Assembly (NCBI RefSeq): GCF_002878395.1 | Contig: NC_061121.1 | Coordinates: 135,610,362 to 135,674,361 of the forward strand | Origin: Capsicum annuum | Taxonomy: Eukaryota; Streptophyta; Magnoliopsida; Solanales; Solanaceae | DNA length: 64,000 nucleotides | Direction of reading: 5' to 3' | The notes under the pieces: generated by a model | The model's database searches: none | What the model saw: the letters and a program-made list of their open reading frames with translations, nothing else | Told to the model about the DNA's origin: nothing | Program-made: the position numbers and the translations under genes | Shown: positions 11,895 to 23,028 of the stretch, one piece after another | Position numbering within the stretch: the stretch's first letter is position 1 | Layout of the letters: every line of letters starts with the position of its first letter

Positions 11895-12620
11895 ATGCAT
11901 GTGTCAAAGGAAAACAAACTAGATCTTCCTTTAAGCAGAAAAAGTAGGTAAGCACTTTTAGACCTCTTGAGTTATTGTACATGGATTTATATGGACCAGT
12001 TAAAGTCCAAAGTAAAGGTGGGAAAAGGTATGCGTTTGTTATTGTGGATGACAATTCAGTATGAAACTCATGATGTTCTGGTGGTCTTTGCCAAGCAAAT
12101 TCAGATGCAGCTAAACTACAAAATTGCAGAATTTAGATCTGATGATGGAACTTAATTTGAAAACTTCAAGGTTGAAGTATTCTATGTTGAAAATTGCATT
12201 AGTCATGATTTTTTGCTCCTAAAACTCCTCAGCAAAATGTAGTTAAAAGAAAGAATAGGACTCTCATAGAAATTGCCAGGACCATGCTGATTGATAGTGG
12301 CCTTCCAAAAAGTTTTTGGGCTAAAGCTGTCTACACTGCCTATTGTGTGACAATTAGATGCATATAAGATCTCTCTTGAACAAAAATCCATATGAACTTG
12401 TGTTAAGCAAAAAGCCTAAGCTTGATAATTTCAAACCCTTTGGGTGTAAATATTTTATTCTAAATAATGAAAAGAATGAACTTGGGAAATTTGAATCTAA
12501 AAGTGATGAAGCTACATTTATAGGCTACTCTTTAACAAGAAAAGCTTACAGAGTTTTCAATAAAAGGACTCTATGTATGGAAGAGAGTGTACATGTAGTC
12601 TTTGACAAAATACGAAAGTA
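11895..12620 (+). pseudogene. sirevirus integrase
   Basis: Resumes the sirevirus coding strand right of the Athila insertion. CVKGKQTRSSFK is the end of the zinc-binding region; LLYMDLYGPVKVQSKGGKRY carries the first catalytic Asp (D in MDLYGP); VIVDDN and then AEFRSDDGT carry the second. The third region (NRTLIEIARTMLIDSGLPKS) follows a frameshift, then PYELVLSKKPKLDNFKPFGC and the C-terminal GYSLTRKAYRVFNKRT block. Frameshifts and stops near 12150, 12230 and 12365 break it. Confidence 0.85.
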
Positions 12621-12889
12621 AAAAGATTCTGCTGGAGGTAAAGATTCTGACATGGAAGAACTCATTCCTATTCAAAAGAATGGCATAGCTAAACTGGTGT
12701 TTAAGAACAAAATTATACAATTAAAGATAAAGAAGGTAATGGAGGATCAAATCCTCAATTGGTGAATCCAAATGCAGAAGAGGAACATCAAAAAGAACCT
12801 GCTCAAATTCTCAAGAACCTGGTCCCAACATACCTTAGTCAAGAAGATCTAATTAGAAGCATAAATATTCTTATCCCCTTGAGAATCTG

Positions 12890-14490
12890 ATCTCTTCTTT
12901 GGAATTTTGAATGTAAACAAGAGCTCAAGCCAAGAATTTTATGGCTTCCTTAGCCTTTCTGTCATAAATTGATCTGAAGAATGTAAAGAAGGACCTAAAA
13001 GATATTGACTGGATCAATGCTATGCAGGATGAACTTTAGTAATTTGAGAGGAGGAAAGTCTAACACATGGTCCCCAGGACTATTATAGAACATTTATTGG
13101 GATAAAATAGGTGTACAAAAATAAGAAGGATAAATATGGAACTATCAACAGAATAAAGGAAGTCTTGTTGTTCAAGTATATAACTAATAAGAAGGTATTA
13201 ACTAACATAAGACCTTTTCTCTTGTTTCTAGGATGGAAGCTATCATTATTCTTATTTTTTTTCTGCCTATATGGGTTTTAAACTCTTCCATATGGATGTC
13301 AAAAGTACCCTTTTAAATGAAAATTTAAAGAAAGAAGTTTATGGCAAACAACCTCTAGGTATTGAGGATTCATACTTTCCACATTATGTGCTCAAACTGG
13401 ATAAAGCACTATATGGATTGAAGCAGGCACCTAGAGCTTGGTATGAGAGACTTTCAAAGTTTCTTCTAGAAAATGCTTTTAAAAGATAAAAAATTAGCAA
13501 CTCTCTTTATGAAGTCTAAAAATAGTAACTTGCTGATTTTACAAATCTATGTTGATGAGATAATTTTGGAACAACTTCTGAATCTCTATGTGTAGAATTT
13601 GCAAAATTAATGGGGGGTGAGTTTGAAATGATCATAACGGGTGAATTGAGCATCTTCCTAGGCCTCTAAATTAAACAAACCTTTTCAAGGGAATATGATT
13701 TTTCAGAAAAAAATACATCAAGGAGTTGCAAAAGAAATATAATATGGGAGATACCAAGCCAATTGATATCCCAATTGGAACCAGTTCAAAGATGGATAAT
13801 GACAAACCTAGTCCCTTAATAAATGAGACCATGTATAGAGGGATTATCAGATCCTTACTATACCTCACTGAAAGCAAACCAGATATTGTATTCAGTGTTG
13901 GTATGTGTGCTAAATTTTTGGCTTGTCCAAAAATATCTCATTTGAAAGTTACAAAAAAAAATTTCAGGTATTTGAAAGGGGCAGGGGACCTGGTCCTGTT
14001 CTATCCATATAGAGATAGCTTTGATCTAATAGGTTATGTTGATGTTAATTATGCTAGATACGTAATGGATAGAAAGAGTACCTCGGTAATAGCTTATTTT
14101 CTTAGTTCATCTCTAATATCTTGGGGTTCTAAGAAACAAAACTCAGTTGCACTATCTACTGCTGAAGTTGAATACATGGCTATAGCTTTATATTATGGTC
14201 AATTGTTATGGATCAAACAACAACTGAAGGACTTTAGGATTGCTTCTGACATAATTCCTCTGATGTGTGATAATACAAGTGCTCTAAATATGGCTAAAAA
14301 CCCAGTACAACATAAAAGGACAGTATATTAATATGAGGCATCATTTTTTAAAAGATAATGTTGAAAGGGGAGCTATTTGCATGGAATTCTGTAAGACTAA
14401 AGATCGGGTAGATGATATCTTTACAAAGGCTCTTCACAAGGAGAAATTTGTGAACAATGGGCTAAGGGTGGGTTTGATCGAGATTAATTA
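12890..14490 (+). pseudogene. sirevirus reverse transcriptase and RNase H
   Basis: The copia RT start is visible as KDLKDIDWINAMQDEL (about 12980-13030). The palm follows as LFHMDVKSTLLNENLKKEVY (13271 frame; the first catalytic Asp is in MDVKS), then LDKALYGLKQAPRAWYERL. The YVDD box region near 13540 is ruined by frameshifts. From 13726 to 14331 a 201-residue open frame holds the linker and RNase H: GYVDVNYA, MDRKSTS, ALSTAEVEYMA and CDNTSALNMAKNPVQHKRT. After one frameshift the end reads VDDIFTKALHKEKF. RT and RNase H would convert element RNA into DNA in virus-like particles; this copy cannot. Confidence 0.9.
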
Positions 14491-14805
14491 ATCTACTTAG
14501 TGGATCAATTTCTTCTATTCATTGGCTATGATCAGGAGACAGGTATCCTTGATGAATCTTATATTTTTTGGTCTAACTTAGTACCATACCTCTACAGGTA
14601 TATAGTAATGTTGAGTCATCTTAAATGGCGCAGATGAGACAAACAAAAAGGATTCAATCTAGTTAAGGGAGGGACCTGGTCCCTTCCCACAGGTTAGTAT
14701 CGTTAAAGTGCTTTTTAAAAAAAATACTTAAAATCCTATCTAAAAAAAGCCGCATCATTTTCCCTCTCTATCTGAAAGTTGTCAAATCCCTAGAAAAGTA
14801 AAGAT

Positions 14806-17130
14806 TTGAACCTATTGGGACTAGACACATCCCATTTTCTTACAATCTCTAATGCTGCAACTATTTGTTCCCTTAAATACAAAATCAAATCCCTTTGTCT
14901 ACTCATTTTTCGAAATCAGTTTTCAAGTCTTTTCTTTCAAACGAAATCTGTTCTAAAATTACCTTGCTTTCTTTTCACTATTTTCAAATGCATCTAAATG
15001 GCTGACAATCCTTCACACTCAATCCTCACAAAATACTCATAAAGTGCTCAAAACCCTTTCCTCCATCCAAAAAATCCTTTCATAGAAAATCATTCTCTAT
15101 CAATGTCGATAATTGAAAAGGATCGTTCTTTGAACTCTCCTCAAGAAACTGAGTTTATTTCACCTTCTACACCCTTCCCTTAAACACCTATGGTTTACGC
15201 GCCCTCCACTCACATTTCCATGAATAACCCAATCACAGAAGAAATTCCTAGAGTTATGGAACCCCCATCTGAGTCTGCCATAGTAGTGAACCAAAGTCAA
15301 GCTTTTGGTTTCCCTATTGAAATCGTGTTACTTCAATATCCACTTCCTTCAAAAGTCTCAAAAAATATTTTCCCTTCTAAAACCCTAAACAAACTCGATT
15401 CTACCACCCCTTCAGAGTCAAATCCTATTTTTGCCCAACTCTTTGATGAAGAGCTTCCTGTGAAAAAATCTAATCCATTTAATTATGAGTCTGCCGATGA
15501 GGATTAGGTTGCTAAGAACTTTATCTTGATTTATATTGACCCTAGGGGAGTCCTTTTGGTTTTGAGGAGCAAGGTATTGGTGAGAAAATAGGATATTCAT
15601 CTCCTAAGACTAATGAGATTGTTGAGAAATTTGTACAACCTCCAACTGATGAGGATACCTAGACTCTAAGGTGATTAGTAGAGAAATAAAGGGGTAGAAA
15701 TGGTAAGGAGATAGTGGATGAGACTAGCGTAAAGGTTATTAGAACCTACTCAACAAGGGGTACTGAGAAGAAATTATTGGGGACGCTATGAAGGAAAACA
15801 AGTCAATAACTATTAAGAGAAGAAAGTTGAAAAAAGTCACTGTGGTTGAGGATAAAAATATAAAAGTAGTGGATATTGGAGAAGGTGATGGATTTTAGGA
15901 TGAAGGAAGGACCAGGTCCTTCTCTAAAATCTAGAAGTCCAACGTGGATAAAACAAAAACATATTGCAGTGAAGAAAAAAAAAGCTTCTATGGGATTTGG
16001 CCCCAAAAAGAGAAAGTTGTTGAAGAAAAACTAAGTAGTGGTTCCAAAAGAATGAAGAGAGAGGAAGAAGAGAAGTTTGTCTCTAGAGAGAAGTGTAATA
16101 AGATCCTCAAAACTCAGTAAATATTGTCAGGAAGAGTAATTTATCCTAGGATCTATGAAATCCTGGTATGGTGGAACTAGTGAAGTGTGTAAGATACCAA
16201 GGCTTGTTACACCTCCTAAGGGAACCAGTTCCCTCTATCCTTAAAGAAGAAGTAAGGGAGTTTTATAATATAATAAAATTTTAAGATGATTGGTTGAGAC
16301 TATCTGCTTTAGTACAAGGAAAAATTGAAGTTGGATGAAGAAGTTATTGGCAAAATTTTGGATGTTCCTATTATTGGTGTTAAAACTATGTCAAGCAACA
16401 GCTCTCAACTGAATTCATAGTAGATACCTCTAAAGTAGATGGAACCTCAGTGCCAGGTTTAAGAAAGAAATTTCTTAAGCGTAAGTTTTGGTTGGTTTTT
16501 AAATTTGTCAACTAGGTCATCCTTCCTAGATCTGAAAATAGAACAATTACATTTGTTGTGGACCTATATGTGATGGAATTCCTCAGTAAGTTTGAAGTAA
16601 TTAGATTATGTTCTTTGATGATTCAACATATGCATAAAGTCATCTATGAGAAAAAGGGAAGACATCGTATGCCCTATGGATACTTCCTAAGAAAAGTATT
16701 TGATCACTTTAGAGTTATAGGTAAAAAGGGAACTTCTTGAATAGTAAAACAGATTTTCAGTCTGACAACACTAATTAAAAATGATTGTGTGGAAGGAAAG
16801 GTAGGGACCATGTCCCAAGTATCAAAATTATTGGTTATTTAGGAGAACTTAAACAAAGAAATAGAGGAGAGAAGGATTAGTTTAGTTGCTAAGAATGCAT
16901 AGATTGTGTATTTAAAGATGAATAACCAACAACTTGTCTTTGAGAAACCAGGTGTTACTGAAGCACTTGCAGCAGAAAAAGATAACTCCTGACTAAGGTG
17001 GCAACACTCACTGAGGAGGTTAGAGTACTGAATGTGGAAGTTAAGGACCTCACTAAGCAGTTATTGAATGCTCATGTTGCAAAGAGTGCTAGAATGGAGA
17101 TGTTGCTCGTCTCTATCCCCTAAACCTCTT
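14806..17130 (+). pseudogene. sirevirus env-like third ORF
   Basis: Broken plus-strand frames downstream of pol and upstream of the 3' LTR. The first part (15190-15507) is Ser/Pro/Thr-rich. The middle is strongly basic (KRRKLKKVTVVED near 15820). A conserved-looking core at 16505-16740 includes PRSENRTITFVVDLYVMEFL and ends in YGYFLRKVFDHF. The tail (16850-17100) is coiled-coil-like. This layout agrees with the extra ORF of solanaceous sireviruses, often called env-like; no membrane segment supports an envelope role here. More than ten stops are present. An unrelated captured gene is possible but less likely given its position. Confidence 0.55.
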
Positions 17131-17404
17131 TCCACCTAAGCCCCCTGTTTATTTTTACTAGAGTCTGTGTCAGTTTCTATTTCTTGATTCATGTGGCTTT
17201 TTAGGAACAAGAAGTGTATGTTAATTTTTATTTGCACTACAATGGTACTTGCCCATTTTAAAATGAATGGAATTTTTACCAATGTCTATCACTTGTCTCT
17301 TTTTCTTTAAGTTATTCATTCATGTTAGTGTTGCCCCAATGGACATGATTTAACTAATTTGCCCTTACTTTATTCCTAGTTTACTGTTCTTACTTTTTTA
17401 TGAT

Positions 17405-17654
17405 GCCAAAAGGGGGAATATTGACTTCATCAAGGTAGGGACTAGGTGCTTTGAGTAATGAATGTGAATGTACAAGAGAATGTTAATTTAGGAGGAACAC
17501 ATACTTTGAGGTTGTTGTGGTGTGTGTGACAAGAGAGTGAAAGAATTCCACTGATAGGAGCATATTGGTATAGATATAGGTGGTGCTCTAAATCTAAATG
17601 AATTTTGATGCCCTGGGGTTATGATTTGTCATCATCAAAAAGGGAAAAAATTAT
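17405..17654 (+). promoter_or_regulatory. sirevirus polypurine tracts
   Basis: Two purine runs precede the LTR: CCAAAAGGGGGAATA near 17406-17420 and CAAAAAGGGAAAAAA at about 17636-17650. Repeated polypurine tracts before the 3' LTR are typical of sireviruses and prime plus-strand DNA synthesis. Confidence 0.6.
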
Positions 17655-18363
17655 TGTCTCATGTTTTGATGATGACTAGTTGATATTGGAGGACCAAGTC
17701 CCTTGCATACCTTGCTTTGGTACAGCTATCACATCTCTGCACAGTTTTGTCTGCTAGTACAACAAACTATGCAGGTGCACAGCATACCTTATTAGACACC
17801 TGGTCCAATCAAATTTTAACCATTATTTTCTACATGTTTATAAACTCAAAGAGATGTTTCTCCTTCAATAGTTTTTGCAAAAGATTAGAGAAATTCTTAG
17901 TAGTGGTGAAAACTCTCATAGCCCATGTTCTAAATTGCTACTGCTTTTAGTTAAGGGTTCTTGAGTCTTGCTTTTTAACTGATTTACTCAACATAAAAGA
18001 GTAAAGCTTCCTTATTGTTTTAGAGTCTCTTAGGTAGGGTTATCTAAGTTGTGTCGATAAGAGTTAATCAATTTTGAGAGTGCAAGAGACAGAGTTGTCA
18101 AGAGGTGGTTATAGTAGAGTTATTACAACCTGAAAAGCTTAGAGTTAAGTTCATAAGAGTCTGTAATCAATGAGTTTTGATTATAGTGGAGTTTGAGATT
18201 TTGTGTAGGCAAGCCATGGTTTTTCCTCCCTTGAGCAAGAAAGTTTCCACGTAATCCTTGTGTTCTTTTCATCTCTTCTATTCTTGTTTGTTCATTGTTT
18301 TATTACTATACTCTTCATCTCAGGGACCTGGTCCATTAACGGTGGTAAACTCTCCACGTTTCA
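17655..18363 (+). repeat. sirevirus 3' LTR
   Basis: Starts TGTCTCATGTTTTGATGATG right after the second polypurine tract; the TTTTGATGATGAC word is common at sirevirus LTR starts. The 3' edge is placed at ...CACGTTTCA, giving a TG...CA element of about 709 bp. The edge is uncertain because the 5' LTR is outside the window. It contains GGACCAAGTCC near its start and GGGACCTGGTCC near its end. Confidence 0.65.
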
Positions 18364-18476
18364 ATAGTAGGTATTTGGTCACGAAAATTAAATTGAAGTT
18401 TAAGTTTTGTTTGATCGTAAATATAAATTAGAGTTGTTTTTAAATATTTGTGAGTAAATTAAAGTGAAAACAAGTT

Positions 18477-18696
18477 GCACTCAAGGGGGTGGTTTAGTGG
18501 TTCAATAAAGTTGGGTTGAGCACCATGAGATCTTTAATTCAATTTCGAGCAAAGATAAATACTAGGTGATTTTTCATATTCTTTAGCCTTTATGAAAAAA
18601 TTATCTGGTACCTATTGTTAGTGGAAGGTGATAGGTATCTCATGGAACTAGTCGAGGTGCACGAAATCTGACCCGAACACGTGAGTTATAAAAAAA
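18477..18696 (+). mobile_element. Au-type SINE
   Basis: The right half (GGAACTAGTCGAGGTGCACG, then CTGACCCGAACAC) matches the conserved 3' body of the plant Au SINE family. The left half has a tRNA-like A box (TGGTTTAGTGG, 18490-18500) and a weak B box (about 18536-18547), the internal RNA polymerase III promoter. It ends in TTATAAAAAAA. Flanking 14-bp duplications AGTGAAAACAAGTT (18463-18476) and AGTGAAAACATGTT (18697-18710) differ at one base. It is non-coding and moved by LINE machinery. Confidence 0.8.
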
Positions 18697-18710
18697 AGTG
18701 AAAACATGTT

Positions 18711-19150
18711 TTACTTGTTTTTTCAAATTCTAAAATTCAACTGTAAGTTGAATTCCAGAAGTTTTCAAAATCTTATGACCAAACATGTCTTCTGAAATTC
18801 AACTCCAAAAAAAAAATTCTTTATGGTCTAACGCCCCTAAACCATTTATATTTCACGTTTAGTATTTGACATTTTGTTTTTGTTTTCCCTTTTAATTTCC
18901 TCATTTGAGGCCTTGATCAATTTGGATTAATTGGTTATTCTTTTGTCATTTTTTCTTACAATTCTGCTTTAAGTATATTTTTGGGGTCGAAGGTGTATTA
19001 GAAACAACATCGATCTACCAAAAAAATAGAGATAAAATTTGTGCACTTGTTATTTTTCTATACTTGACTTGTAAAATTACACTGAATATATTATTATTGA
19101 TTATTAATTTAGTAAGCATTTGGCCATAAAAATTTTTAAAAAAAAAACAC
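18711..19150. other. AT-rich intergenic stretch
   Basis: No gene seen. Contains short inverted words around 18720-18810 (GTAAGTTGAATT / AATTCAACT), perhaps a decayed small transposon. Confidence 0.4.
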
Positions 19151-19151
19151 C

Positions 19152-19286
19152 AACGGAACGCTATTGGATCAAATGACAAAGACATTGTTGAGAAAAAGAT
19201 GGTTTTTCCCAGATGAAATGAAAATTGGATTCATGTAACAGGAGAAAAATTTCCCATTCCTCAGTCGGAAAGATATGTGGCCATGA
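19152..19286 (+). pseudogene. ycf2: plastid ycf2 3' end (nuclear copy)
   Basis: Forty-five codons match the C-terminus of plastid Ycf2: [20 protein letters not shown], then DEMKIGFM, an in-frame stop, QEKNFPFLSRKDMWP and the natural stop at 19284-19286. Ycf2 is a large essential plastid protein linked to the import motor. The internal stop and the surroundings show this is a dead nuclear copy. It is followed by the start of ycf15, as in the plastid inverted repeat, so 19152 to about 19410 is one collinear plastid piece. Confidence 0.85.
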
Positions 19287-19328
19287 AAGAGGAATTAAGT
19301 GGAACAAAATTAACTGTGTAGTAGAGTC

Positions 19329-19410
19329 ATGGAAATTTTTGTTTCTTTCATATTTTGGACCTTAGCTCCATGGAAGAATATGTTACTGTTGAAACACAGA
19401 CCCAGGATTC
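19329..19410 (+). pseudogene. ycf15: plastid ycf15 5' fragment (nuclear copy)
   Basis: From an ATG at 19329 the translation MEIFVSFIFWTLAPWKNMLL is close to the start of plastid Ycf15, which lies just downstream of ycf2 in the plastid genome. The match is lost after about 19410. ycf15 has no established function. Confidence 0.7.
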
Positions 19411-19838
19411 TATTTTCTCATCAATTCAACCCCCATTCATGTTTTTTCTTTTTCTTATCAATGAATAGATTTTTTTTACTTGTATGACTTAGATGTCTCA
19501 TCTTTCTCGAAGAAGTGATTCGATTGATGGGATTTGGTATGATATCGATGATCTCGATAAGATTGATATTCCAATCTTTCTTCTTAGAAAGTATTGATTT
19601 GACCCCATAAGTGGGAACAAAGCTCTCGTTCGAAATTCATCTACTAGAATTCTAAGTAAGAACTCGAGACTTAAATGAATCCAAGTGGATTTTCATTCTC
19701 AAGGTGTAAGGAATAGCATGCAAAAGATAGCCTGGAAAGACAAAGACAGGATTTTTTAACAAAAAACGGTGGATGAGAAGTAATAGTTTTATTCAATGGC
19801 TGATTTGTTACTTTGTAACCTAAGTCTAGGATGGTGTG
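19411..19838. other. unassigned part of the organelle-derived insert
   Basis: Lies between recognised plastid pieces. The plus strand from 19495 reads [20 protein letters not shown] before a stop; I do not recognise it. It may be plastid or mitochondrial spacer. Confidence 0.3.
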
Positions 19839-19839
19839 T

Positions 19840-19937
19840 GAGTCCCAGAGAACAAACTCAGGCACCTTATACCCCTTTGGAAACTGATGAACTCGGTCGA
19901 TCCAATCAGGATATGGTTTCATAGACGGCGGCCTCAT
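19840..19937 (-). pseudogene. short gypsy gag-like fragment
   Basis: Minus-strand residues [20 protein letters not shown], then PEFVL, resemble the region just upstream of the Retrotrans_gag domain in Ty3/gypsy polyproteins (pattern PYP-W---V-FP-GYKVPEF). Similarity stops abruptly after about 30 residues. It sits between plastid pieces, which suggests that the mosaic was assembled from several sources. The frame runs on to 19671 without further match. Confidence 0.45.
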
Positions 19938-19944
19938 TAAGGGC

Positions 19945-20125
19945 CGTATGAGACAAATATATGCATTTTGCTTAGGTTCATATTCTATGGTTATGATTCT
20001 ACCATATATGTCTTTTTTATTTCTTCCAAAAATAAAGTTTACGGTATAGACGCTTATTACCTCCCCCTCTATGCCTTGCTATAATAATTCCTCTGGCATT
20101 GCTCGCTCTTTGAACGACGACATTT
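19945..20125 (-). pseudogene. rpl2: plastid rpl2 exon 1 fragment (nuclear copy)
   Basis: Minus-strand translation gives [20 protein letters not shown], then after a frameshift [20 protein letters not shown] and ICLI. This is the N-terminal region of plastid ribosomal protein L2. rpl2 lies in the inverted repeat but far from ycf15 and on a different strand arrangement here. The frameshift and substitutions show decay. Confidence 0.8.
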
Positions 20126-20340
20126 TTGGGCTGTAGGAAGAGCATCTCTCTCTATCTATTGGTTCACCTTTATACCTTCCTATAGATCATTGAGAAGATA
20201 ACTACCTATTGTTATGCCTTTGGATTCGAGATGATGGTATATAGGAACCTCGTTTCAACAAGCGACATCTCGGTGGAAACAAACTCCTTTTTCTCAGGAT
20301 CTTATTAAATAGAAATAAAGAACGAAATAACTAGAAAGGT
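20126..20340. other. unassigned stretch between rpl2 and 23S fragments
   Basis: Not recognised. It lies within the plastid mosaic and may be a further spacer piece or a junction filler. Confidence 0.3.
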
Positions 20341-20504
20341 TGCATGGGGAACGTGGAATCCCATGTGAATCAGCAAGGACCACCTTGCAAGGCTAAATGC
20401 TCCTGGGTGACCGATAGCGAAGTAGTACCGTGAGGGAAGGGTGAAAAGAACCTCCATCGAGGAGTGAAATAGAACATGAAATCGTAAGCTCCCAAGCAGT
20501 GGTG
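20341..20504 (+). pseudogene. rrn23: plastid 23S rRNA fragment (nuclear copy)
   Basis: Bases such as GTGAATCAGCAAGGACCACC, CTGGGTGACCGATAGCGAAG and GTACCGTGAGGGAAGGGTGA match the 5' third of plastid 23S rRNA. Only about 164 bases are present, so it cannot act as rRNA. A few transitions relative to the plastid form are visible. Confidence 0.9.
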
Positions 20505-20512
20505 TTTTTTAT

Positions 20513-20671
20513 CAAAAGCTTTGAATTAGTTTTTGACGCAGCAAGTAGGGGAAAACAATTCTTAATTGTTGGTACCAAAAATAAAGCAGCTGATTTAGTA
20601 GAGTGGGCTGCAATAAGGACCCGGTGTTATTATGTTAATAAAAAATAGCTTGGCGGTATGTTAACAAATTG
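20513..20671 (+). pseudogene. rps2: plastid rps2 fragment (nuclear copy)
   Basis: The translation [40 protein letters not shown] and then LGGMLTNW is the N-terminal part of plastid ribosomal protein S2. The Trp before LGG is a TAG stop. It begins a few bases after the 23S piece and ends at a junction with rpoC2 within a CCACC-like overlap, which suggests microhomology joining. Confidence 0.88.
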
Positions 20672-20672
20672 G

Positions 20673-20888
20673 TCCACCATCATTATGGGAATGTACATGC
20701 GGTAGAAAAATTATGTCAATCCATTGAAATATGGTATGCTATAAGTGAATATTTGCGACAAGAAATGAATCAGAATTTTAGGATGACTGACCCTTTTAAT
20801 CCAGTTCATATAATGTCTTTATCAGGGGAGCTAGAGAAAATGCATCTCAGGTACATCAATTAGTAGGTATGAGAGGATTAATGTCGTA
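20673..20888 (+). pseudogene. rpoC2: plastid rpoC2 N-terminal fragment (nuclear copy)
   Basis: [20 protein letters not shown], then [20 protein letters not shown] is the N-terminal region of the beta'' subunit of plastid RNA polymerase. After a one-base frameshift near 20835 it continues as [15 protein letters not shown]. In the plastid genome rpoC2 follows rps2, but here the intervening part is deleted. Confidence 0.9.
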
Positions 20889-21819
<931 letters not shown>

Positions 21820-21828
21820 TTAATTATA

Positions 21829-23019
21829 GGGATAATACCCACGAAAATACATAAACTTTGACCGGATTTTTAGTTGAGCATACTAAACTTTGTGGAGGTC
21901 CTATTACCCCCCTAGACTTTTTAAAAATGAAATTATTACCCCACCCTACCCCCCCACCCCAAAGAACGCTATATCCAGTTTTGGAGTAGAAAGTGTAATA
22001 CACACGCCAATCTGATATTGACACGTGTATTTTTTATTTAATTTGTTCTCCATTTTTATTCTTTTCATCAATTTTCTTCACTTTTCACCATTTTTTCACC
22101 AAAATCTTGATTTCTAATTCTTCAAATTTGGCTTTTATTTTCTTGAAACAACCATAGCAGATCAAAGTTGACCACTGAAGTTTCTTTATATCAGTTTCCA
22201 CAAATATCAAGCTCTATAATGAATATCAACTGGAAAAGATTTTCACAAAACAAACACTCCAAACTCCAAGGGAATAAAACTGTGGATAATATCAACTGAA
22301 AAAGATTTGAGTCTCATTTGAGTTTGTAACAATTCACCAAATCGGCGATTTCATTACTTTAGGCCAAAATCATATTTTCCTTTTTAGTAGAATGGAAAAT
22401 GTAACCATTTGAGGTATCCCGTATCTTCCTTTGGTGAATGGAGCTAAAGCTTCATTCCCAAACAAGCTTTTTTTAATCAAAATCTTGATTCCTAATTTTT
22501 GAAAGTTGATTGGTGGTGACAAGTTTTTTTCACCAAATCTTGATTCCTAATTCTTAAAAGTTGGTTGGTAGTGGCAATGGTAGGTTAATTTTGCTATTTT
22601 GATGGAATTGAAGGATGATCCATTTGGTGCGTGTGTTTTGAAATTAGTTCAAATTGATGTAATTGAATTGAGAGTGTTGAAGATGACCTAATTTCAATTC
22701 AACAATGGAGCACCAATAGAGCATCATTGAAGAGAAGAAAGAAAGAAGAGAGAAGAGGAAGGAGCACCATTCAAAAAAATAAAAATTATTATTTATTAAA
22801 AAATTGAAGGGATTTCTGACCAAAAAATAAGGTTTTATAACGATTTCTATCACTATCATGTGCCCAATGCGCATGAATTACATGCACATATAAAAGTTGG
22901 AAGATATATGCCATTAAAATACAAAAAAAAAGTCTAGGAGGTAATAGAACCCCCGCAAAGTTCAGTATGATCAACTGAAAATTTGGTCAAAGTTCAGGTA
23001 TTTTCGTGGGTATTATCCC
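21829..23019. mobile_element. non-autonomous Mutator-like element (long TIRs, 9-bp TSD)
   Basis: Both ends carry inverted repeats of about 98 bp that begin GGGATAATACCCACGAAAAT and are mostly identical. The element is flanked by perfect 9-bp duplications TTAATTATA (21820-21828 and 23020-23028). Long TIRs with 9-bp duplications are the mark of the Mutator superfamily. The 1.19-kb interior has no transposase; it is AT-rich with a purine-rich patch at 22720-22770. Confidence 0.85.
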
Positions 23020-23028
23020 TTAATTATA

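Larger units (their letters stand above)
1..18363 (+). mobile_element. Ty1/copia sirevirus, 5'-truncated by window edge, interrupted by an Athila insertion
   Basis: Read on the plus strand and skipping 1464-11892, the fragments follow sirevirus order: coiled-coil gag tail (102-671), zinc-knuckle remnant (738-779), protease and GAG-pre-integrase (1015-1459), integrase (11898-12620), RT and RNase H (12960-14490), an extra env-like ORF after pol (14806-17130), polypurine tracts and a 3' LTR (17655-18363). Extended coiled-coil gag and an ORF downstream of pol are known sirevirus traits. All reading frames carry stops and frameshifts, so the element is dead. The 5' LTR lies left of the window. A GGGACCTGGTCCC-like palindrome recurs along its length. 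Confidence 0.85.

Noticed and set aside
20341..20504. Functional rRNA gene
   Set aside because: Only about 164 bases of a 2.8-kb rRNA and joined to unrelated plastid pieces; it is a pseudogene fragment.
22644..22974. Short minus-strand frames rich in Phe and Leu
   Set aside because: Arise from the purine-rich plus strand of the Mutator-like element; no transposase motif.
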